A DNA stretch of 8,236 bases from Desulfuromonadaceae bacterium GWB2_53_15 (GTDB taxonomy: Bacteria; Desulfobacterota; Desulfuromonadia; Geobacterales; Pseudopelobacteraceae), in the NCBI GenBank assembly GCA_001824455.1, contig MHXL01000178.1, positions 1 to 8,236 on the forward strand. Direction: 5' to 3'. Position numbers and translations under genes: made by a program. Shown one piece after another: positions 1 through 6,129 of the stretch (position 1 is the first letter of the stretch; each line of letters opens with the position of its first letter). Below the pieces are notes generated by a model. It had not been told where the DNA came from. It saw nothing but the letters and a program-made list of their open reading frames with translations, and did not search any database.

Positions 1-1188
1 CACGAGATCACCACCCCCATCGCCATTGACGACCTGATCAGGCGCGACAAAGACCGGGTCTTCGACGCCTCCAGGATCAAGGCGGTCATCGACCACGTCA
101 CCCCCAGCAAGGACACCAAGACCGCCACCCAGGCTAAAATCCTGCGTGACTGGGCTCGGCGCCACGCCATCAAGGACTTTTTCGACGTGGGCGCCAACGG
201 CGTCTGCCACGCCCTGTTTCCGGAAAAAGGCTTTATCCGCCCCGGCAACACCGTCATCATGGGGGATTCGCACACCTGCACCCACGGCGCCTTCGGGGCC
301 TTTGCCGCCGGCATCGGCACCACCGACCTGGAGGTTGGCATCCTGAAAGGGGTCTGTGCCTTCCGCGAGCCCAAGACCATCAAATTCAACGTCACCGGCT
401 CCCTGCCCAAAGGGGTCTACGCCAAGGACGTCATCCTGCACATCATCGGCCAGATCGGCGTCAACGGCGCCACCGACCGGGTGATGGAGTTCCACGGTCC
501 GGTGATCGACGCCATGACCATGGAATCCCGCATGACACTCTGCAACATGGCCATCGAGGCTGGCGGCACTTCCGGGATCTGCATGCCGGACATGACCACC
601 GTCGAGTATCTCTGGCCCTTCATCAGCAATGAATTCGCCTCGAAAGACACCGCGCTGACCGATTATTCCAAATGGCGCGCCGACAGCGATGCCCAATACG
701 ATAAAACCATCGAGATCGATGCGACCGCCCTGCAGCCGACAATCACCTTCGGTTACAAACCGGACCAGGTCAAGACCATCTCCGAGATCGCCGGGACACC
801 GGTAGACCAGATCTACCTCGGCTCCTGCACCAACGGCCGCCTGGAAGATCTGCGCATCGCCGCCGGGATCTTAAAAGGGAAGAAGATCGCCTCGAACGTA
901 CGCGCCATCCTCTCCCCCGCCACCCCCAAGGTCTACCAGGACGCCATGCACGAAGGCCTGATCGACATCTTCATGGAAGCCGGCTTCTGCGTTACCAACC
1001 CGACCTGCGGCGCCTGCCTGGGTATGAGCAACGGCGTACTGGCCGAGGGCGAGGTCTGCGCCTCCACCACCAACCGCAACTTCATGGGCAGGATGGGCAA
1101 AGGAGGCATGGTGCACCTGATGTCGCCAGCCACGGCAGCTGCCACGGCAATCGAAGGCGTGATCGCCGACCCGAGAAAGTACCTTTAA
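1..1188 (+). CDS. leuC: 3-isopropylmalate dehydratase, large subunit (5'-truncated by window edge)
   Basis: Large, iron-sulfur subunit of isopropylmalate isomerase, which interconverts 2- and 3-isopropylmalate in leucine biosynthesis in the cytoplasm. The frame is open from the first base, so the start lies upstream; 395 residues are visible and, compared with the usual 418-427 residue type, roughly 30 are missing. Seen directly: the aconitase-family segment MGDSHTCTHGAFGAF (codons at about 259-303), then the three expected [4Fe-4S] cysteine ligands, one in GSCTNGR (codon 826-828) and two in the CGAC motif (1006-1008 and 1015-1017). A glycine-rich C-terminal segment ends in a TAA stop. The sequence resembles the shorter HacA/LeuC type rather than the 466-residue enterobacterial form. 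leuD follows 112 bases downstream on the same strand, as expected for the partner subunit. Homoaconitase is the main alternative, but the adjacent small subunit and the overall match favour LeuC. Confidence 0.95.
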   Translation, partial: HEITTPIAIDDLIRRDKDRVFDASRIKAVIDHVTPSKDTKTATQAKILRDWARRHAIKDFFDVGANGVCHALFPEKGFIRPGNTVIMGDSHTCTHGAFGAFAAGIGTTDLEVGILKGVCAFREPKTIKFNVTGSLPKGVYAKDVILHIIGQIGVNGATDRVMEFHGPVIDAMTMESRMTLCNMAIEAGGTSGICMPDMTTVEYLWPFISNEFASKDTALTDYSKWRADSDAQYDKTIEIDATALQPTITFGYKPDQVKTISEIAGTPVDQIYLGSCTNGRLEDLRIAAGILKGKKIASNVRAILSPATPKVYQDAMHEGLIDIFMEAGFCVTNPTCGACLGMSNGVLAEGEVCASTTNRNFMGRMGKGGMVHLMSPATAAATAIEGVIADPRKYL

Positions 1189-1190
1189 GC

Positions 1191-1267
1191 CAACCCACCC
1201 CCCGCCCTCCCTTATCAAGGAGGGAGCTTGTTCCTCCCCCCTGACAAGGGGGGATTGAGGGGGGTTG
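1191..1267. repeat. Inverted pair of C/G-rich palindromic repeats between leuC and leuD
   Basis: The leuC-leuD gap holds two copies of one roughly 35-base element facing each other. The first copy reads on the plus strand from CAACCC at 1191 and ends in the hairpin CCCTCC (1205-1210) / GGAGGG (1219-1224). The second reads on the minus strand from CAACCCC at 1267 and ends in the hairpin CCCCCCT (1236-1242) / AGGGGGG (1247-1253) with loop GACA. Both copies share a CAACCC head, a C-rich arm, a T/C/A-rich centre and a G-rich arm. The arrangement is like a REP/BIME pair. Similar 'CCCCCTTGACAAGGGGG' elements are, from general knowledge, dispersed in many deltaproteobacterial genomes. There is no T-run after either hairpin on the plus strand, so these are not typical terminators. 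In RNA they could stabilise or separate the leuC and leuD messages. Confidence 0.75.
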
Positions 1268-1300
1268 CATTTGCCTTTCATTCTTTAAAAGGAGTCACAT

Positions 1301-1828
1301 ATGAAAACATTCGGAGGCCCTGTCCTCTTTCTCGACCGTTCCGACATCAATACCGACGAGATCATCCCGGCCAAGTACCTGACCGAGATCACCAAGGAAG
1401 ACCTGAAACCCTATATTCTGGAGGACCTGAAACTGCCCGGATTCGACCCCAAAGAGCCAAAAACTCTGAACGCCCGGGTAATCGTCTCCCGAGCCAACTT
1501 CGGTTGCGGCTCCTCCCGCGAGCACGCCCCCTGGGTGTTTGAGGTCAATGGCATTACCGCCGTGATAGCCGAGTCTTTTGCCCGCATCTTCCGCCAGAAC
1601 ATGTTCAACTGCGGCATGGCCGCCATCGAGTTGCCCAAGGCCGATCTGGACGAGATCTTCTCCCACGCCGGAGATGAGGACGCTGCCATGGGTATCGACA
1701 TCGAGGCCGGAACCCTGACCATGAGCGGAGGCGGCAAGCAGAAGACGTTCTGCTTCGAGATTTCTCCCTTTGACAAGGCCCTGGTACTGGCTGGCGGCTG
1801 GGTAGATTACGCCGATAAAAACTATTAA
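1301..1828 (+). CDS. leuD: 3-isopropylmalate dehydratase, small subunit
   Basis: Small (swivel-domain) subunit that pairs with LeuC to form isopropylmalate isomerase in leucine biosynthesis. The 175-residue product has the N-terminal signature of the family, DINTDEIIPAKYL (about residues 15-27), and the substrate-recognition motif GCGSSREHAPW (68-78), which follows a typical swivel-domain strand. The length fits the short LeuD type (about 160-175 residues) rather than the roughly 200-residue enterobacterial form. The start is well placed: AAGGAG at 1289-1294 lies six bases before the ATG. The gene follows leuC on the same strand with only the palindromic repeat pair between them, and a strong terminator follows the TAA stop, so leuD closes the operon. 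The sequence looks intact and complete. Confidence 0.95.
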   Translation: MKTFGGPVLFLDRSDINTDEIIPAKYLTEITKEDLKPYILEDLKLPGFDPKEPKTLNARVIVSRANFGCGSSREHAPWVFEVNGITAVIAESFARIFRQNMFNCGMAAIELPKADLDEIFSHAGDEDAAMGIDIEAGTLTMSGGGKQKTFCFEISPFDKALVLAGGWVDYADKNY

Positions 1829-1851
1829 TAAGCTAGAAATCATCTCTTGCG

Positions 1852-1874
1852 GGGGCCGTCAGGCCCCTTTTTTT
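1852..1874 (+). terminator. Intrinsic terminator of the leu operon
   Basis: A perfect six-base stem GGGGCC (1852-1857) / GGCCCC (1862-1867) with loop GTCA is followed by seven T residues (1868-1874). It begins 24 bases after the leuD stop codon, a classical rho-independent terminator that ends the leuCD transcript. Confidence 0.92.
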
Positions 1875-1912
1875 GGCTTTGCCACAACAAGACAAGACAA
1901 GTCCTTTTTGCT

Positions 1913-1942
1913 TTGACAACCTTATCGCTGCGGGAATATAGT
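1913..1942 (+). promoter_or_regulatory. Sigma70-type promoter of the secreted-protein gene
   Basis: A consensus -35 box TTGACA (1913-1918) and a -10 box TATAGT (1937-1942, five of six matching TATAAT) are separated by 18 bases. Transcription would start near 1949, giving a leader of about 30 bases before the ATG at 1979. It sits just downstream of the leu terminator, so the next gene is an independent unit. Confidence 0.75.
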
Positions 1943-1978
1943 AAAAGCATGAAAGACAACACAAAGGGGGGCCTGACA

Positions 1979-2392
1979 ATGAGAACGATCAAGAACTTAA
2001 CAACAACGTTAATGGCAGGGCTTATGGCTACATTTATGTTTGCAGCCCTGGCGTCAGCGGCTATGGTTGAGGTTAAGGCAAAGGACGGGATCGGCCAATA
2101 TCTGAGCGATGACAAAGGCATGACCCTGTACATGTTCAAGAAGGATGCACCCGGCAAGAGCGTCTGCTTGGCAACAACCGGTTGCCTTGAAAAATGGCCG
2201 GCCTATTATGTCGACAAGGTAGAAACCAGCGGTGGAGTCAGCCCGGACGCATTCGCCACGATCACCCGTGACGACGGCAAAAAGCAGACCACTTTCAAAG
2301 GTCTGCCACTGTACTACTTTTTCAAGGATAAAGCTCCGGGGGACACCAACGGACAGGGTTTCAACGACGTTTGGTATGTAGTCGCTCCGTAA
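1979..2392 (+). CDS. Small secreted protein of the Yx(FWY)xxD repeat family (COG4315/PF03640-like)
   Basis: The 137-residue product is a probable periplasmic protein of unknown biochemical role. Residues 1-28 form a classical signal peptide: basic MRTIKN, a hydrophobic core of about 18 residues, and ASA-A as likely cleavage site. There is no lipobox cysteine, so it should be soluble rather than a lipoprotein, although family relatives are often called lipoproteins. Two copies of the family motif are visible, LYMFKKD (50-56) and LYYFFKD (111-117), each in a block beginning with a Thr/Leu-Tyr strand. Cys63 and Cys69, beside KWP (72-74), could form a disulfide. The start at 1979 is preferred because a G-rich Shine-Dalgarno (AAGGGGGG around 1963-1970) precedes it and it gives the best signal peptide. 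An in-frame ATG at 1949 coincides with the predicted transcription start. The gene stands alone, with its own promoter and terminator. Confidence 0.85.
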   Translation: MRTIKNLTTTLMAGLMATFMFAALASAAMVEVKAKDGIGQYLSDDKGMTLYMFKKDAPGKSVCLATTGCLEKWPAYYVDKVETSGGVSPDAFATITRDDGKKQTTFKGLPLYYFFKDKAPGDTNGQGFNDVWYVVAP

Positions 2393-2420
2393 CAAACACA
2401 TGAGCAACAGGCATAAACGC

Positions 2421-2447
2421 AAAGTCCCCGCGGAGTGCGAGGACTTT
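2421..2447. other. Interrupted stem-loop between convergent genes
   Basis: AAAGTCC (2421-2427) pairs with GGACTTT (2441-2447), and an inner CGC (2429-2431) pairs with GCG (2437-2439) around loop GGAGT, with one mismatched base on each side. It lies 28 bases after the secreted-protein stop and 13 bases before a perfect terminator stem. On the minus strand it is followed by GCGTTT, so it may help end transcripts of the convergent barrel gene. It may also stabilise the 3' end of the plus-strand message. Confidence 0.55.
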
Positions 2448-2460
2448 GTAATGGCATGGG

Positions 2461-2486
2461 GCCCCGCAGAAATGCGGGGCTTTCTT
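2461..2486 (+). terminator. Intrinsic terminator of the secreted-protein gene
   Basis: A perfect eight-base stem GCCCCGCA (2461-2468) / TGCGGGGC (2473-2480) with a GAAA tetraloop is followed by TTTCTT. The GNRA-type loop makes it very stable. It ends the plus-strand transcript four bases before the 3' end (2490) of the convergent barrel gene. On the minus strand the stem has no T-run after it. Confidence 0.85.
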
Positions 2487-2489
2487 ATA

Positions 2490-3845
2490 TCAGAACCGTC
2501 GGCTCAGCCCGAGGTGAAGAGCCACATCCGGCGCCGTGGCAACCGCTACATCCTCGGAGACACCGATGTCGAGGCGGTAATCGCCAGGGAGCTTGAGCGC
2601 CCCGCCTGTCACCAGCATCAGCGTATTATTGGAAAGTTCGGCCAGGGAACTGCCACGGTAGAAGGGGGTACTGCCATTAAGTTGAAACTTGAAGGAGATC
2701 CACTCCGCCGGACCCCAGCCAAGACCGATCGTGCCGAACCCAGCCAGATTCTGCTGTTGATCCCGCAGGACTCTGCCGTCAGTCATGGCCATCCCCCCCA
2801 CTGAAGCAAACACTCCCAGGCTGCCCCACTCGGTGAAATTATTCATGCCGCCGCACAGGGAAAGGGCCAGATCGGTGCTGCCGCTGCCCTGCAGGGAAGC
2901 GCTGTCACCGGTTGGGAGCTTGAGCGCAGCGCCTGTCACCAGCATCAGCGTATTATTGGAAAGTTCGGCCAGGGAACTGCCACGGTAGAAGGGGGTACTG
3001 CCATTAAGTTGAAACTTGAAGGAGATCCACTCCGCCGGACCCCAGCCAAGACCGATCGTGCCGAACCCAGCCAGATTCTGCTGTTGATCCCGCAGGACTC
3101 TGCCGTCAGTCATGGCCATCCCCCCCACTGAAGCAAACAAGCCCAGGCTGCCCCACTCGGTGAAATTATTCATGCCGCCGCACAGGGAAAGGGCCAGATC
3201 GGTGCTGCCGCTGCCCTGCAGGGAAGCGCTGTCACCGGTTGGGAGCTTGAGCGCAGCCCGCAAAGCCAGATTGTCGTGGTGGTCGCTGTCGCGGCTTTCG
3301 TAGAGTTTCATGCCAGCGGTCAGGCTGATATCGCCGACACCGGAGCCGGCATGATCCATCTTGAGCTTTTGCGTGCCATCTTTTGTGTAGCTGTAATGCA
3401 GCCGGTTCTTGACAGCGGTGTCGCGCCCGCCCTGAGGCAGGCTAAAGGCCTTGTGCCACTCGATGATGAAGCTGTCCAGAAAACCGCCGCCATCCAACAC
3501 ATAGGGCAACTCGATACCTGCTTCAAAGCGTTGGCCGAGACCGTAACGGGCGGCCAGGGTCCAACGGCAGGACTCTCCATCAAGCATGATCTGCTCACGG
3601 GCCGTGGCACTGGCCGTGTAGCTGCTGGCAATGTCCTGGGTTAGATTGGCCGTGATCCTCCCGGCCGGGGCAAGTGTGGCGTCCGATTGGGTCGGAAGTC
3701 CGAATATTCGCGCCAGTGGGCTCTGGTTTACGGTTCTAAAGGGGGTAATTTCCATATCGGCAGCAGCGGCCGGCTTCGACATACACACCAGGAGTGCAAC
3801 TGCAACGAGGCAGACACAGCTACTCACCCTTGACAGCCTCTTCAT
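2490..3845 (-). CDS. DUF3187-like outer membrane beta-barrel protein with internal tandem duplication
   Basis: Probable outer membrane protein of unknown substrate. A signal peptide ([10 protein letters not shown], hydrophobic core, AAAA-D) precedes a body of alternating, glycine-rich beta strands. The C-terminal strand, in a segment beginning APDVALHLG, ends in phenylalanine, as recognised by the BAM assembly machinery. The pattern, including [19 protein letters not shown] and [12 protein letters not shown], matches my memory of the DUF3187 family. The product is 451 residues from the ATG at 3845, and removing one copy of the 109-residue internal duplication leaves 342, near the usual family size. 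The copies span residues 197-305 and 306-414 and differ by one residue (Leu/Val in GSLG[LV]FASV). A GTG at 3857 would add four residues and is possible, but MKRLSR makes the more typical signal peptide. The start overlaps the end of the upstream chemoreceptor gene by 26 bases, implying co-transcription and perhaps coupled translation. Family assignment is moderately sure; the duplication is certain in this sequence. Confidence 0.8.
   Translation of the reverse strand: MKRLSRVSSCVCLVAVALLVCMSKPAAAADMEITPFRTVNQSPLARIFGLPTQSDATLAPAGRITANLTQDIASSYTASATAREQIMLDGESCRWTLAARYGLGQRFEAGIELPYVLDGGGFLDSFIIEWHKAFSLPQGGRDTAVKNRLHYSYTKDGTQKLKMDHAGSGVGDISLTAGMKLYESRDSDHHDNLALRAALKLPTGDSASLQGSGSTDLALSLCGGMNNFTEWGSLGLFASVGGMAMTDGRVLRDQQQNLAGFGTIGLGWGPAEWISFKFQLNGSTPFYRGSSLAELSNNTLMLVTGAALKLPTGDSASLQGSGSTDLALSLCGGMNNFTEWGSLGVFASVGGMAMTDGRVLRDQQQNLAGFGTIGLGWGPAEWISFKFQLNGSTPFYRGSSLAELSNNTLMLVTGGALKLPGDYRLDIGVSEDVAVATAPDVALHLGLSRRF
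2603..3256. repeat. Two tandem 327-bp copies within the barrel gene
   Basis: Copy one is 2603-2929 and copy two 2930-3256. By direct reading they differ at only two adjacent positions (2813-2814 CT against 3140-3141 AG), so they are 325/327 identical. The unit is exactly 109 codons, keeping the frame. A 14-base segment GGGAGCTTGAGCGC, encoding the ALKLP stretch, occurs three times at 327-base spacing (2587-2600, 2914-2927, 3241-3254), at both outer ends and at the junction. This suggests the duplication arose by unequal recombination or slippage between two natural ALKLP-coding sites. Confidence 0.97.
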
Positions 3846-5514
3846 CCATATCCGCACTTTTACCGATGCGATACTTGTCGATCAAACGCGTCAGTGACTT
3901 AAGACCATCCAGAATTTTCCTGCTTTCCACAGCATTGAAGGAGATCAACTCTTCGACCCGTCGCACGGCATCCACCGCCTGCCTGGCCACGGCAATCTGA
4001 AGCGTTGCATCCTCCTTGAGTTCTCGCGTCCTTTCGTTGTCTTCCATAACGCTTTTCAGGTAGACGCGGCTCCCATTGGCCTGCTCTTGAGCCGACGAAT
4101 TTACACGGTGGGCCAACTCGCGCATCTGTTCCAGATTGAGAACAATCAGGCTGGTTCCTTCCTGTTGTTGCGCGGTAGTCATGGTGATCTGCTGGACCAG
4201 CTCCAGGTTTTTTTCAGCCACTTCGCTAATACGCTGGATATTGATCGCCTGATCGGATATCTCACTTGCAATGCGCGCTCCCATGCCTGAGGCTTCCTCA
4301 GCACTCTTCTCGATCGCAACCAGGGCCTCGTTGGCCGTGGCGGAGATCTTGACCCCCTCATTAACCTTGTCTTTACCCTGGGTAACCGAGCGTTGCACCG
4401 CAGAGGTCTCCTTCTGGATATTGCGGACCAGATCTTCGATCTCCTTGGTTGAGGCTGAGGTGCGGTGAGCCAGAGAGCGCACCTCCTCGGCCACCACGGC
4501 AAAAGCCCGACCGCGTTCACCAGCCTGGGCGGCAATGATGGAGGCATTCAACGACAACAGGTTGGTCTGCTCTACCACCTCCTGAATAACCTTCAGGAAT
4601 TCCCCCACCCGCGCCGAATAACGCGACAGGCGGTTGATTGATTCAAAGGACTCATCGCTGCTCTTGACGATTTCCTGCATGGCCTGGATCGTAGCCGCCA
4701 TGCTGCGCAGTCCATGCTGGGCCTGATTGCGCACGTTTTCCGATGCAGCAGCACTTTGCTCCGCATTTCCCCGCACGCTGACCTGAGATTTGCTGATCTG
4801 ATTGATAGAGGAGAAGGTCTGCCCGGTTGAAACCGACAGGCCACCGATATTTTCAGCAGTCTCCCGGATGGCATGGGTCATCTCCTCGATGGAACTGGAG
4901 GCCTCAATCACGAAAGTAGAATACTGATTGATATTTTCGGCAATGGCATCGGAAGTGGCGCTCATCTGGGCCGAGATGGAGGCCCGTTCCTCGGTGCGGC
5001 TGGAGAGTTCCTCCAGTTCGGCAATGACCGAAGAAAAGGCGTTATTCATGTTCTCCATGGCTGCCGCTGCATCGCGCACCTGGGCAACCTCTTTGTCGTC
5101 ACCGGACATCAGGCTGTGGATGATCACCTTGAGCTGTTCCTCGGCGGCCACGATCTGCTCCAGCAAGTGCTTTCGCTCCGTCCGTCTGTTTTCAACCGTT
5201 TTTATGATCACAGTGTTGAAAGTTGAGATGGCTTTGATATTGTCCTGCTCAACCTGGGGAGCAGACTCGACTTCGGTCAGTTGGAGACTTTCCACGACGC
5301 GCGCCTGATCGGCGCGTATCGCGGCAACAACATTCCCCATAAAAACAGAGCACAACAGTGAAATCAGAAGGGAGGTAAAGGCAATGCAGATGAGAACCTG
5401 TGTTCCGGATCCTGCTGCAAGCAGCACCAATCCCACCACCCCGGCCACCAGCAGTGACGTTACCACCATCTTGATTCTGATCGCTGACATGCTTATCGCT
5501 TGATTCTCTGTCAT
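3820..5514 (-). CDS. Methyl-accepting chemotaxis protein lacking a periplasmic sensor domain
   Basis: Membrane-anchored chemoreceptor-type signal transducer of 564 residues. Two hydrophobic segments (about residues 16-34 and 39-64) are separated by only a few residues, so almost nothing projects into the periplasm. No clear HAMP domain is recognisable; a coiled-coil region of roughly 110 residues leads into the long antiparallel signalling helices (about 175-520). The hairpin tip, around 316-338, reads [19 protein letters not shown] and continues into [15 protein letters not shown], which identifies the family. Compared with the Escherichia coli tip, the glutamate and arginine in the VEAAR stretch are replaced by Ile and Gln (IIAAQ), a variant I associate with deltaproteobacterial receptors. 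No C-terminal NWETF pentapeptide for CheR/CheB is present. The ATG at 5514 is supported by GAGGGTG about six bases upstream and a promoter at 5549-5577. The gene leads a two-gene unit with the overlapping barrel gene. No che genes are in the window, so the pathway it feeds is unknown. Confidence 0.9.
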   Translation of the reverse strand: MTENQAISMSAIRIKMVVTSLLVAGVVGLVLLAAGSGTQVLICIAFTSLLISLLCSVFMGNVVAAIRADQARVVESLQLTEVESAPQVEQDNIKAISTFNTVIIKTVENRRTERKHLLEQIVAAEEQLKVIIHSLMSGDDKEVAQVRDAAAAMENMNNAFSSVIAELEELSSRTEERASISAQMSATSDAIAENINQYSTFVIEASSSIEEMTHAIRETAENIGGLSVSTGQTFSSINQISKSQVSVRGNAEQSAAASENVRNQAQHGLRSMAATIQAMQEIVKSSDESFESINRLSRYSARVGEFLKVIQEVVEQTNLLSLNASIIAAQAGERGRAFAVVAEEVRSLAHRTSASTKEIEDLVRNIQKETSAVQRSVTQGKDKVNEGVKISATANEALVAIEKSAEEASGMGARIASEISDQAINIQRISEVAEKNLELVQQITMTTAQQQEGTSLIVLNLEQMRELAHRVNSSAQEQANGSRVYLKSVMEDNERTRELKEDATLQIAVARQAVDAVRRVEELISFNAVESRKILDGLKSLTRLIDKYRIGKSADMDEEAVKGE

Positions 5515-5548
5515 GCAGACACCCTCATAGTGATAAGATTAATGCGTG

Positions 5549-5577
5549 TTTGTACCACGGTGGGGGGTTACTGTCAA
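5549..5577 (-). promoter_or_regulatory. Probable promoter of the chemoreceptor-barrel unit
   Basis: On the minus strand a perfect -35 box TTGACA (5577-5572) is followed after 17 bases by TACAAA (5554-5549), four of six matching the -10 consensus. Transcription would begin near 5542, leaving a leader of about 28 bases before the ATG at 5514. Confidence 0.6.
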
Positions 5578-5619
5578 CGAAACTGGAATGAAAAAAAACG
5601 CCGCCTCATTCGTGATTTA

Positions 5620-5635
5620 TGGCATTTTGTGTGCC
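5620..5635 (+). promoter_or_regulatory. Possible sigma54-type (-24/-12) site upstream of tatA
   Basis: TGGCAT (5620-5625) and GTGC (5631-5634) place the invariant GG and GC at the spacing of the sigma54 consensus TGGCAC-N5-TTGC, with two mismatches. A transcript from here would begin near 5647 and give tatA a leader of about 128 bases. A single match of this quality can arise by chance, and no activator gene is adjacent. Confidence 0.25.
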
Positions 5636-5713
5636 CAGCTGCAGCAGGTCCAACCTGTCCGACAGCATCGGCAATGAAACGGTGAGGCTGAAGCGTATAC
5701 AGTTTAGCAATGC

Positions 5714-5742
5714 TTGATTTTTTATTTTTTCGGTGAGATACT
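5714..5742 (+). promoter_or_regulatory. Candidate sigma70-type promoter of tatA
   Basis: TTGATT (5714-5719) and GATACT (5737-5742), each matching four of six consensus bases, are separated by 17 bases in an A/T-rich tract. The expected start near 5749 would give a short leader of about 26 bases before the tatA ATG. The placement is good but the boxes are imperfect. Confidence 0.45.
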
Positions 5743-5774
5743 ACACAGGATTTTAACTTTTTCAGGAGGATCGA

Positions 5775-5963
5775 ATGTTTGGATTTGGCATGCCCGAAAT
5801 GATAATCATACTGGTAATCGTGCTGGTGGTTTTTGGCGCCGGTAGACTTCCGGAAATTGGTGGTGCACTGGGTAAAAGCATCCGCAACTTCAAGAAAGCT
5901 TCCGATGGCAAGGACGAGATCGAGATCAAGCCCAAGAGCGAAGACAGCGACAAGAAGGCCTGA
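5775..5963 (+). CDS. tatA: Sec-independent protein translocase subunit TatA
   Basis: Small pore-forming subunit of the twin-arginine translocase, which moves folded proteins across the inner membrane. The 62-residue protein has the full TatA plan: a short periplasmic N-terminus ending in Pro-Glu (residues 7-8), one transmembrane helix (about 8-21), the hinge [10 protein letters not shown] (20-29), an amphipathic helix (about 30-41, [13 protein letters not shown]) and a charged, probably disordered tail rich in Lys, Asp and Glu. AGGAGGA at 5764-5770 supports the ATG at 5775. It is a monocistronic gene: the divergent neighbour is the chemoreceptor and a terminator follows. tatC and tatB are not in the window, as is common where tatA homologues are dispersed. 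The short length and FGAGRLPE hinge favour TatA/TatE over the longer TatB. Confidence 0.92.
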   Translation: MFGFGMPEMIIILVIVLVVFGAGRLPEIGGALGKSIRNFKKASDGKDEIEIKPKSEDSDKKA

Positions 5964-6062
5964 GCAGTAAGTTGGAAATCGTTTTCTGCTTTTTCACCGA
6001 AAATATATCTAGTTAGCACAACTTTATTACAGTTTTCAGGTGTTACTGCTTGAGCAGAGCTG

Positions 6063-6108
6063 CAACAAAAAAGTGGGACAGGCATCAGCCTGTCCCACTT
6101 TTTTGTTG
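6063..6108. terminator. Bidirectional terminator between tatA and the aminotransferase gene
   Basis: A perfect 21-base stem (arms 6063-6083 and 6088-6108) encloses loop ATCA. The GC-rich core GTGGGACAGGC / GCCTGTCCCAC is flanked by six A residues on one side and six T residues on the other, so each strand shows a stem followed by a T-run. It lies 99 bases after the tatA stop and 21 bases past the aminotransferase stop, and should end both convergent transcripts. Confidence 0.92.
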
Positions 6109-6129
6109 ACGTCAAAACCTCTCCGTCAG

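Noticed and set aside
871..1281. A minus-strand open frame across the end of leuC and the repeat pair.
   Set aside because: It lies over leuC and the G/C-rich palindromes; its low-complexity product reflects those sequences.
1295..1843. A 182-codon minus-strand open frame covering leuD.
   Set aside because: It mirrors the leuD codon structure exactly and its product resembles no family; leuD itself is unambiguous.
1847..1978. Upstream extension of the secreted-protein gene to an ATG at 1847.
   Set aside because: It would run through the leu terminator and the gene's own promoter, and would bury the signal peptide 44 residues inside the protein.
2603..3256. Possible CRISPR or satellite array.
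   Set aside because: There are only two copies, directly adjacent with no spacers, both within an open reading frame.
2785..3303. Two nearly identical plus-strand open frames (2785-2988 and 3112-3303) that might look like a duplicated small gene.
   Set aside because: They are the antisense of the same part of each 327-bp copy in the barrel gene and merely repeat because the gene does.
5500..5685. A 61-codon plus-strand open frame starting inside the chemoreceptor gene and crossing its promoter.
   Set aside because: No ribosome binding site, no family resemblance, and it overlaps the receptor's start and leader on the opposite strand.
5710..5736. Tiny frame ATG CTT GAT ... TGA (MLDFLFFR) upstream of tatA as a leader peptide.
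   Set aside because: No Shine-Dalgarno, and it lies within the A/T-rich promoter region, probably before the transcription start.
5636..5760. Possible riboswitch in the tatA leader.
   Set aside because: I could not match the sequence to the cyclic-di-GMP (GEMM) or cobalamin riboswitch cores; only a short CAGGT/ACCTG inverted repeat is present.
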